NCBI GenBank assembly: GCA_963576735.1
Contig: OY755197.1
Coordinates: forward strand, 6,894,501-6,958,500
Source of the DNA: Bedellia somnulentella
Lineage: Eukaryota; Arthropoda; Insecta; Lepidoptera; Bedelliidae
DNA: 64,000 bases
Direction of reading: 5' to 3'
Every line of letters begins with the position of its first letter. Within the stretch, counting starts at the first letter, position 1. This document shows positions 44,401 to 56,400 of the stretch, one piece after another. The position numbers were made by a program, and so were the translations under genes. The notes beneath the pieces were generated by a model. That model had not been told where the DNA came from and made no database searches. It saw nothing but the letters and a program-made list of their open reading frames with translations.

Positions 44401-47400
44401 TTGATGCATACATATTTTGCGTATTGCTTAAGCTGTTCCAATAAATTAAATAAATTCATAAATAGTTAATCAAACAATCAAATTAACGATTAATGATTAT
44501 GATTAATAATCTTAATCATTTTAAATTTGATTATGATTAATTAATTTTAATCACAATTTTTGATTATGATTCTTAATCATTAATTTTTAATCATTAATCA
44601 GATTAACTTTGGGCCAACACTGAGTCCAGTGGGTAGAACACCCGCCCGAAAAACAGAAGGGCGTGAGTTCCAATCCTGGGACGGGCCTACACCAATTTGT
44701 CTTTCGAAAGTCATATGTGTGGTTAATTTATCATGGTTGCTAACGGTGAGGGAAGACATCGTGAGGAAACCCACATGGCTGAGTTGTACTTAGTCATGTG
44801 ACAGTGTATTCGTACAAAACGGCGATAGGCCTGCCCCCTATCACGTGAGTACACTGTCTAAGCAAAACGTGGGTACCTTCTCTGGAAACTAGATGGCGCT
44901 TGCCATGTGAGTTCAGGAGTATTGGTACCTCTGCCAACCCCTTCGGGGATAAAACGGCGTGAACGTTTATGTTTTTTTTTACTCCCGACCATTAATCCAA
45001 AAAATATGAGATTAAGTGTGAAAAAATCCTTGGTTTTTTTTCAAAGTTCAGTGGGGAGTCCTGCGAGCTATCCAGGGCGTCAACAATGTGGCGACAAATA
45101 TACATTGCTGTTCACATTTAGAATTTAACCCATTCCTTCACGCGGGGCTCTTACTAGGCGACCTAAATTTTGGGGCCTTTTATCTAGAAACGCTTAACCA
45201 GCCATCTTTTTTAGTATTTACCCCCCAACTTCCAAAAATCACTGTTCATCTATTACTCCCAAATTCCGCTACCCTTTTTTAGTTTCTACAAACATATACA
45301 TACATACATATACTCACGGCTATAAATCCCTAGAAGGGGTAGCCAGAGCTAAGGAATTAGAAATTCCTCAACCACTTTTGGAAAGTTGAGTGGGGATAAG
45401 ATGGCAAGGTAAAGGTCGCATCGCCCAAAAATCCCTTAAAAGCCCCTATACCGTTGGTCGCCTCTTACGTACACCCACCGGAAAAAAATGGGGTAGTGAT
45501 ATTGTAAGCCGACATTACACATATACATAGTACAATAGAAAAAATACCATATAGTAGCAACCGTGATAGCGCAGTGGGTAGAACACTCGGTTATCGTGCA
45601 AACGACTAGTGTTCAAATCCTGGGTCGGGCCTACACCAATTTGTCTTTTCTAAAGACATATGTGTGGTTAATTTATCATGGTTGTTAACGGTGAGGAAAA
45701 ACATCGTGAGGAAACCCATATGGCTGAGTTATACTTAGTCATGTGACAGTGTATTCGTACAAAACGGCGATAGGCCTGCCCCCTATCACGTGAGTACACT
45801 GTCCATGCAAAACGTGGGTACTCTGAACACCAGGTGACAAAGTCACGTGATGTTCAGAAGTATAAGTACCTCTGCCAACCCCTTCGGGGATATTCGGCGT
45901 GAACGTTTATGTTATGTTATGTTATATGTAATAGAAAAAAACATAAAGGTAATCCCGTGCCCTCTTTACCCTCAGGGTCCGTCGGCGTCCGCGTACGTGA
46001 CGTACGTGTCGTGCGCGGACGCGCTGCGCGCCATCCAGGGCGTCAACAACGTGGCGCTGGACGGCCGCGTGCTGAAGGGCTCGCTGGGCACCACCAAGTA
46101 CTGCGCCAACTTCATGAAGAACCAGCCCTGTCCGAAGCCCGATTGCATGTATTTGCACGAACTAGGTACGTGTATGGACAATATTTACGTGATCAATTTT
46201 CTAAAAACTTACTTACAAATGACGGTATTTGAGTTCTACTACCTTAGCATAAGTACAGATCAAAGAATGCCCAGTTTTACACATTTAGATGGGATTGAGA
46301 ATGTACTCCAAGAGAATTCAAAGAATGTGTAGGTGCCAGAAACGAAAAACAGAGCGCGAATGAAAGATTAAATGTAAACGAAGCTCGCGAGGTTTGTCAG
46401 GATTGCATGTATTTGCATGAGCTAGAAAATTAACTAATAAATAAGATATGATTAGTATAACTAAGGTACTGAATGAACATGGATGCCAGTTAAAAGTTCT
46501 CATTGCTTGCAGCATTCATATCGAACAGAGAATGTGCTCAACAGGACAGACAGATGTAAAGTTTAATATCCTTACACATAACTTTACATATTTGGATGGG
46601 ATAAAGACTGTGGTCAATGGAAAAGATGAATGAAATGATTGAATGTAAATCCAGCTCAGGAGGTTTGCCAGGATCGTTTAGTGAACGGTAGACTCTTCCT
46701 ACCAGGAATGATGATTGATGAGAGAATGATTGTTTTATATCAGGTTAGGTAAGTATCCCATAACCACAAATAAATTTTACTTACTTTGGGGCTAACTAGA
46801 TCGGTGTAATATATGCGTAAATATTACTTTTAAAAATACACTGTCCTATAGTCTATTCACCCAAACAAGTTAGTACAAGAGCAAGCAGATCGCACGTGAT
46901 TAGTTGATGATAAGAGAACAAGGGCGCGTTCAGATGTTCATTTTTTGACTGCCACTCGCTAGTTCATATTGTCACTCGTCGTCAATGGATAGAAATATTG
47001 AAAATTTATCTGAACAATTTATAATTAATGTAAGTAAGAGAGTAGCGATGACTCAACGGAAAGTTAATAATAAAATTTTAAAATGAAGTATAACATTGTT
47101 GTTTTCTTTTCCAAGTAGGCAAACATAATTGAACCAATAAATAAAGAATAAATAAAGGAAAGAAAAATCTCGACACAGGCGGGGATCGAACCCCGCCTGT
47201 GTCGAGATTTTTCTTTCCTTTATTTATTCTTTATTTATTAGTAATAATCCCCACATGAGGTCTTCATGAACAAAAAGATTTAAAATAATTGAACCAGTCG
47301 ACTGCTATTGAGGATCGTGTTTTTAAAAGGTTATATTGTTACTAAAGTGAAAAATTGTGTAAATATGAGTTTTTGAAAATTTAAAATGAACCAATTAGGT

Positions 47401-50400
47401 ACTGACATTGGTAATTTAAGCAGTACCGAACGAGCCTTGTGGATGTATCTTTACATTTCTAAGCGATTGTTTACACCCAACTGACAGTTAATGACGATCA
47501 TCTGTCCTTTTCATTTGCATACAGATTCATGAGTGAGAGGGCGCTATATTAACTTGTTTCGGTGAATACTCTATAGCAAAACAAAAGGTCATTGTACCTA
47601 CCTAGGGGTTAAATTGATTTGTGCAACATGTCCGTTTTTATTCACTTTCAAACGGTCAGGCTGTATATCCCGGAAGGGGTCGCGGAGGTATTTATACTTC
47701 TGAACATCACGTGCCATTATAGTACCCACGTTTTGCTCGGACAGTGTACTCACGTGATGGAGCTGTGTATAGCCGTTTTTTATGAATTCACTGTCACATG
47801 ACATAGTAGAACTTAGGCATGTGGGTTACCTCACGATACTTTCCTCACCCTTAACAACCAAGATAAAGTTATCAACACCTATGACATTAGAAAAGAGAAG
47901 TTGGTCCAGCCCTACCCAGGAATTGAACCTGTCTGCTTGATAGGCCAGTGCTACTAGCACTTTGCTATCACAATAGTCCATCGTTATATGATTTATTTAT
48001 ATATTATGTACAATTCTCCATACAGGTGACCCAAAAGCATCATTCACGAAAGAAGAGATGCATGCGGGGCTGCATCAGGTGTACGAACGCAAGTTGCACA
48101 CGCAGCTGTTGTCTGGGAAAGCGGATGAGAAACCCTCGATCAATGGTAGGTTTTATAGTGACATACATACATATGCTCACGGCCAAAATCCCAAAAAAGG
48201 GTAGCCAGAGCTTTAGAGCTAGAAACTGCTCAAGACACATTCGGAAGTTGATAGGGGAGAAAATGGCACTTTCGCATTTTAATATTTGGTAAATTTAAAG
48301 AATCTTTAAGGGCGTCCCCCGAAAAATAGGTTGATATTGACTGTTTGAAAATTCTATAAAGTCTAATTTGATGATATTAATATGACATGAATAAAATATA
48401 TGTTGGTGATTAGTCCATGGTGTTAAAATTTGATGTTTAACATTTTAATAATTTGTTGAAAATTATGATGAAAAAAATTGAATTGGAACATGCTTTGTTT
48501 TCATAAAAACCGTATAGGCTCCACTGGCATAACATAAATGTAAACTCATTATGTGTCTATATACGCGTAGCTTTAAGATCTGTAACTTTGATGTTTAACT
48601 TTTCATTTAAACATTATAGTTATTCAATAAAACTAAATAAACTACATTTATCCTGCGCGCGCGTTTATTCCGTCCCTGTCACTCTCATTAAATTGAACGT
48701 AAGAGTGAGCGCAATAGCTGCAAAATGCGGGGAGGCCCTTAAGAGAAATTGACATATATTTTTGACATTCATATTGCAAATAATTATTCAAATAAAAATA
48801 AACAAGTAACTCTTTAAATTATGCGTTTATGATAACGATATTCCTTTCTATATAATTTTCTCAAAAATATTCAATCATTCTGTTATTTTAATTTTCAGGC
48901 AATCCTAGTACTAATAACAATACGGATAAAGGCAGTTCTAAAGATGGTAAGTATTTATCAAATATTTTATATACAGCGTGTTAGTTTGACGGCGATTGTT
49001 ACTTCAATATTAATTCGTATATTAAAGTTTAATGCTTAATATCCACCATATGAAATAAACAAAAAGATTAAAACCGCTTTAGCAGAAAAACCTACTTTCT
49101 CCATCAGATGGAAAACTGTGGTTATCTACACTAGCCTAGCGCACACACTCCTAGTTCCTACCCGTATAATGTCTCACTCACACAGAGAACAGCGGGCGCG
49201 TCATGTGACCATCTAGTCTTGCGCACACTTGCTCGTGACCGTATAAACCGCACTATGACAGCAATGCAAAAAATTTTTGAATTTCGCGGCTATGTTTGAT
49301 TTTTCTTTGAACTTATCGCCGCGCCTGGTGAGGCTGTGGTCTTAGTCGCCTCGTATTTCAATCCAGTATTAAATATGGGGTAGTGTAATTCAAACATTTT
49401 CAAGTAAAAAGATTGATGGATGTAAACAAAGCTAGAGAGGTTTGCCAGGATCGTACGAAGTGGCGATCGATAGTCTCTGCCTACCCCAATGGGAACTAAT
49501 GGCGTGAGAATATGTATGTAAAAAATCTATCTCTATTAATTAACACCGACGATTATAACAAAACTGTCGTCCTAAATAATCAGCTACCGCTATTTTTGTT
49601 TTACTTTACATCTCTGCCTCCCCAATGGGAAGTAACGGCGTGAGTATGTATGTAATGTATGTACTTCATGAGCGTAAGATAATAAAGTTAAAAACAAATA
49701 GAGACCCTCGAAACGATGCATTTACTTGGCATAAAATAAAGTGCGCAAGAGATACCTATTCATTCATTAACCGACATCGAAATTGGAGGAGTTCTTGGTG
49801 TTTACTAAACTCTCTCGGGGCTAAAGGGCTCTAAACGGGTGTATCTGTACTTTATCACAGTTAACTAAAGAATACGAATAAAAATAACTCACCCCGTTTT
49901 GATTGGCAGTGGCAGATCCGGGCTATCACCTTTATTTGCGCAAAACGCAGAACATTTTGAGAATTAATATTATAAAACACCAACACTGAACTTTGCTGGT
50001 TCGTGTACGCCATATTTACTCAACACAATCACAACCAGTGTTGCCAGTGCCAGATGGTCAAATATAACACGACACAGCTCAAAAAGTAACATTTACACGA
50101 GGGAAGTAACATGACCTGTGAAACACTCGTAGATTTAGTATGCGCGCGCATAAAACGCTTGAGCTAAAAAAAAAAAAGGTCAAACAACAAGCGCGGTACT
50201 TCTTCATGAACAATTTCACATTGCCAATAATAGAGAGGTAACTTTTATTGCTACTTTTATAAAACTTCAGGAAAGGAAAGCTTCAGAAATCTGAAAAGTA
50301 ACACAAAAGTAACATATTGAGTCATGTAACATGGAAGTAACATGAGAGGGTCAAAAGTAACGTAAAATGTTACTTTTGTAACATTCTGGCAACGCTGATC

Positions 50401-53400
50401 AACAAGATACTAAAACTGAACTCACACTCCGAAAATTAATGCGAAAAATCAAAGTGACATCCAATCATAAGCGACACAAACACAATGAGCTACAAACAAC
50501 TAACTTAGTACTAATACTGTTCCTTTGATGTAATGCCGACAAGCCCGCCCGACTTGTTGATACATGCAGATTTTGAATTTCGCGGCGATCGATGTTTACG
50601 AATTATGAATTTTTCTCTGAACATACTGCCGCATTCCAACGCAGTATTAACTATGGGGTAGTGTTATTCAAATTTATCATGGCAAATAATAACATGTAAA
50701 AAATAAGAAGATATTAGAAGCTAAGTTCGATTGATTACTTTACTGGCCTTGATTTGATTTGGCCGCCGGTTAAAGGTCACGGGGCGGGTCGCAGCTGTCA
50801 GCTGAGTTGCCCGCCTTGTCATCGCGTTTCACGCATACATTGAGCGTGTTGGTGTCAATAGTACTACTTTCTTAGTGCAAATTTTAACAAAATTTGAAAA
50901 AAAATAAGTGTGTTTTTTTTCAACGAATTCTGCCTCTATACGTGATAATTAATCATACTTTTCAAGGAAAACAGTCATTACAATTACACCCTGTATAAAC
51001 AAAACGTTTTTTATTAACACCAAAAAAGTTATTTCACAAAAGTAATATCCATCCCCCGTAGCATTAGGTGTGTTAGAGCGAGTATGTCATGTGAGAAGTG
51101 AGATACTGACGAATTAAGTATTAGCAATATGTCAGTTTCTCACTTGTTATGTGACATACACTCTCACTCACACAAGCCGCATGGTACTAGTGCAAATCAG
51201 CTTTTTAATTCCGTCTGTCGAATCTAAAATGTTACTTCAGATTCATAAAAAAGCAAAAGTAAAATATTTGAAAGTAGTCACAGTTGCAATTATTTTATCC
51301 ATGAGCAGCTGGTAACTTAACTAAGAAAGGCTTTTTTGTTAATGGCATAATAAGTAGTTACTGTATGTGTTTTTCTTCCAATTGAAGATCGATTCAGTAC
51401 TTTACTTTCAACAAGCTTACATACTTTACCTATATAATATACTATATATATTTTAGCTGTGTAGTGTTGGCTTAGAATAGCACTACCCCATTTCTTCCGG
51501 TGGGTGTACGTAAGAGGCGACTAATGGTATTGGGGCTTTTTAAGGGATTTTTGGGCGATGCGGTTGGAGACCCATCACCAACAATCTTTATTTTTACCGT
51601 CTTTTCCCCACTCACATTTCCAAAAGTGGCTGAGGTATTTCTAATTTCTTAGCTCTGGCTACCCCTTCTAGGCATTTATAGCCGTGAGTATAAGTAAGTA
51701 AGTAAGTATATATTTTACATTAAACAACAAGGTATTAATTTGTCTACAGGTAATCAATCGAACTTCATACCAACGACAGTGGTTGCGTCATCAAATATAA
51801 ATGTAGTTAATTCATCTAGGTAAGTGTAATTTTAATACTTAATTCTATTTTCTTAATTATTAATTGAATGAAAGTGTCACGAGTGAAAGGAATTAAGTTA
51901 TGTTTTTGGTCAGATTTCGTTGACTTTGCTATGGCAATAGACTGGTAATTTCTTAAATGTATGGCTTTTTGAGGCAACAGATCAATACACATTCTTATTC
52001 TTTGTTATTTTTTATATGATGTCTTGTAGGTACAGCCTTCTTCTATCACTGTGTCATTGATTATTTTCACTGGAAAATAAATCCAGGTCCTTAGTGTTCT
52101 TTTCGTAACAACAATGTAGTAGTAAGTGTTTGCAGACTTAAAAGACATTCTGAGGCCGCAGAACGCTCATAATATTATCGTTAACTATATATTAAGTGAT
52201 ATGTTACTGGGCTTCTGTCTATTTTTCATACCATAACTCTCACTAATATTCAATTATTATTTCTGTTGTTTTTTTACTTATTTCAAACGATTTCCATGTC
52301 AGATCTAAAAAAGAGTCATCGAATGGTTCGAGCAGCTCTTCATCAAAGGAAGCGTGGCCCAGTCTCAGCTCATCTCCACCAGATTCTTCCTCCAGGGCAC
52401 AGCTTTCACCCAAACCTAATTCTATAGGTGAGTTTTTATTATCAGAACCATAAAATTGTTATTAAAATGTTTTAATTTTATTGGTATTTGGTTGTAACTG
52501 AAAATTTAATAAAAATATCAAATGAGTGCCGAAGATACCAAAGGATATAAAATCAAAGACTCCCTCCATATTTTTAATCAAAATAAACAACTGGTGCGAC
52601 CTACTAATATATTTTTTTGTATTCCTAGAAAAATCACAAGACAGTGGCTCATCAGAATCAAGTAGTCCTACACAACAAATTATACAACAGATCCAAGCTC
52701 CACAACCTAAAACTAATGGAAAAGAAAATCACACAGAGAACGGCAAAATTAGAAATAAAGAAAACGCCACAAACAATCAGAACAACAAAAAGAACAAACA
52801 AACAGACAGTCAGAAAGCAAAACAGAAAAACGGCCATAGTATTACAGAAAAGGAAGACAGACAGACAGACGAAGAAACACACAAGCAGTCACAAGTCAAT
52901 GCGTTATTCGAGAACGAGACAAATCAACAAAACTTCCTCACAAACGAATTAGATGAATTAGAATCAGACAGACACAGTTTATTAGAGAATCACGACTTAT
53001 TAGATAACAATGATCATAGTTTGCTAGAAGATGATGGACATGATCTTCTAAAAGAAGTTAATAATGAAGCGCTAATGATGCAAAGGCATAGAGAAATGAT
53101 GAGTGGTATTGAAAGCAATCACATGATGCAAATAAAGAATAATATGGTGAACGGTTATGTGGTAGATAGAGATTCTTTGTATTTAGGTAGTGATAGGCAA
53201 ATGGCTCAGAAGGAAATGTTGCTGAGGGAACGCAGTCGCAGTGAAATGATGATGAGACAAGGCGAGTTGATGGCAAGGCACGGATTAGACCACAAACATT
53301 ATATGCCCAATAATAGTATAGGATTGGATTCCACTAGTGATCTTTTAGGTAAGTTGCTTAAGTTGAGTAAGATGTTTAATGTTGAAAAATTAAGTTTATT

Positions 53401-56400
53401 TACTACATGTATAAACTATTAATATTTTCATGATCTTCTTACAATATTGAAAATCAATCAACTTATACTAATTAAAGTGCCGGCTTAGAATGTCGCTACC
53501 CCTTTCTACCCACGGGTGTCGTAAGAGGCGACTAAGGGTTTTGGGGCTTTTTATTGGATTTTTGGGCGATGCGGTTGGAGACCCATCACCAACGATATTT
53601 TATTTCTACCACATTCTTCCCTATCAACTTCCAAATGTGGCTGAAGAGTTTCTAGCTCTGAAGCTCTGGCTACCCCTTTTTGGGATTTATGGCCGTGACT
53701 ATATATAACCTTTATTTTTACCATCTTTTCCCCACTCAACTTCCAAAAATGGCTGAAGTATTTATAATTCCTTAGCTCTGGCTACACCTTCTAGGGAAAT
53801 ATAGCCGAGAGTATATGTATGTATGTATGTTATACTAATTAACCACTATAATATGAAAGTTGTTAGCATTCGTATACACTGCTTTTTGCTTGGAGCAGGT
53901 TCTTTTGTACATCTTATTTCTTACTTTTTCCTTTCCTACGATAACAACTCGGTTATGAAATCCTAACAGGATAAGCCAGAGCCTCAGAATTAGAAACACT
54001 TCAGACACTTTGGAAGCTGAGGGGAAGAAAAAAGTAAAATAAAGGATTGTCGTAACTTATGGTTCTGTTCATAATTGTTTGCCAAACAGTGTGGACAGAA
54101 TCGAGCGTATTTATTAGTGCCGTGTAGTGCCGGCTTAGAATGTCACTACCTCTTTCTACCCACGGGTGTCGTAAGAGGCAACTAAAAGTATGGGGCTTAT
54201 TAAGTGGTTTTTGGGCGATGCGGTTGGAGACCCATCACCAACGATATTTTATTTCTACCACATTCTTCCCTATCAACTTCCAAATGTGGCTGAAGAGTTT
54301 CTAGCTCTGAAGCTCTGGCTACCCCTTTTTGGGATTTATGGCCGTGAGTATATGTGTGTATGTTATTTATTATGAATGTACAGTTCATATTAGAACCTAT
54401 GCTGTTTTTCTAATATTCTACACCAAATATAACCTAAATATTTTTATTTCAGGTGCTAATTATCATCCCAATCACAATATGCTTCCATTTGGCATGCGAG
54501 TCGACAACTCCATGCCAAACACACTGCCAAACCAAATGTCGACAAATCATTTAGGCTCTAATTCATTGGTGAACAACCCCCTTACTTCGAATTTATCCGC
54601 AAACGCTTTACAAGGCAACGTGGGTGGTAATAACATGAACCATTTAGCAGCAAATTGTATACCGGTTAATTCTATGTCAGCTACAGTGATGGGTGGGTCT
54701 ATGATAAATAATATGAGCGGAAATTCTATGGCCCCGTTTATGATGCACAGTCAACAGTTGTTACAACAGAGTCAACAGATGCAACAGAATGCAATGGTCA
54801 ATGGTTTCGATGGTTTACAGAATGGGGTGAGTTTGTTTTATAATTGGCATGTATTTAAGCCTGAATAGTCTAGTTAACAATTGAAATATAGTGTTAATTA
54901 TTTATAAAAGTCTTGAAAATATGTGTATTATATTAAACTTTATGTTTGATTGTAATGGCATAATTTTATTCCAGATAACTTGTGAAGTGATTTCTCAAAT
55001 TGTGTTATGTTTTTCTTAGTTTGTTGTGATTTTTCATATAATAGCAGTTATGTTTCTATTGAAAGACCACTATTTATACCCATCAAATTTTTACAATGAT
55101 CTGATACTGGTATTAAACCCATATACAACACTAGTTTTGTTTTTAAAAAAAACTAACAGATTTCTACTAATAAATGAAGGAAAAATAAATTTCGACGGCG
55201 GCGGCGATCAAACCCACGACTTCCAGGTATACGCCCTCGTCGCTCTGCAAATTGAGCCATAGTGTAAAATTTTTCCTTCCTTTATTTATAAGTAATAATC
55301 CCCACATGAACAAATCATTCCAATAACAGATTCCTTATCCCCAGTCGGAAGGGCGTTACCTCGCAGAAAACATGGACAAGTTCTTCACGGACTTCCACAA
55401 AGCGCAACAGCTGCGACTGCACCGCTCCCCCGCGCCGCACCCGCTGCCGAGGAACGTTCTTAGTGCAGAACGGTTAGAGATGGAGCATAAACAGAGGTAC
55501 CATTCACTTTTTCATGCATTCATTCATACACTCGTTCATTCATACATACACTCATTCATTCATTCATCCATACATTTATTCATCGGTCCATTTAAAAAAA
55601 ATCAAAACTTGGGCACTCTGAACACAAGATGATAGTGATTAGTGTACATGCCACACCTACGGGGTAATACGGCATAAATCTTTGCGTTAATGTTTTATAC
55701 TTCATTTGTTCCATCAAAAGTCATAAATACTGATTCCAACATTAACTTCTAATTCCTAAATTCATTTACCTTTCACAACCTGGTCCTTGATGCCTTTGAC
55801 CATCATGTAAAACTTGGTTGAAGTCGGATATACCGTTTAGAAGGAGCTAGGTTACATGCGAAATACAAAAGACGGGAGTTCTTCCAATAACGTGAAACAT
55901 GTATGAGTGATAAACCTTTGCAAGGCTGATTAGCTTGCAATTGGAACCTGACCCGGCACTGACACATCACTACTGCCTCATCATCAATAGACCATTTTCC
56001 CCATTTAATTAAACATAAAACCAATACATATCCTAATATTAACATTGCAACAGGGCGGGAGCAGTTAGAGCGGCTGGTGACGGCGACGACGACCTAGACT
56101 TCGACCCGTTCAAAGAGACACAGAAGGCTTTAGCGGAGATGATGGCTGAGACGGAAATGATGCAGGGGAATGTTAATAGCGGGTAAGTCACGGTTTTTAA
56201 TTCTATAATGGAGTAGCATCTCCTTTCTAAAAGTGTAATTTTGAATGGGAATGGGAACTGTGAAAGGTAAAAACCCTTTTCAATAGCAATTTCTAAGGGG
56301 AATCTCAAGAAAATTGATTGAAAGTGGCGATCGATAGTCTTTGCCTACCCCAATGAGAATTCGCTATTCTAGCGACATTCCATGGACTGCGGCCGCCGCA

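Larger units (their letters stand above)
43685..44975 (+). repeat. SINE B copy split by a hAT transposon
   Basis: The tRNA-like head begins at 43685-43702 (GACATGATAGTCCAGT) and resumes at 44623 with AGTCCAGTGGGTAGAAC, running to the TTATG tail at about 44975. The interruption is the hAT element 43703-44622. Confidence 0.9.

Noticed and set aside
45909..46232. Alternative frames over Cnot4 exon 6 on both strands
   Set aside because: GC-rich exon lacking stops in several frames; only the frame giving RNP1 and the CCCH finger is conserved.
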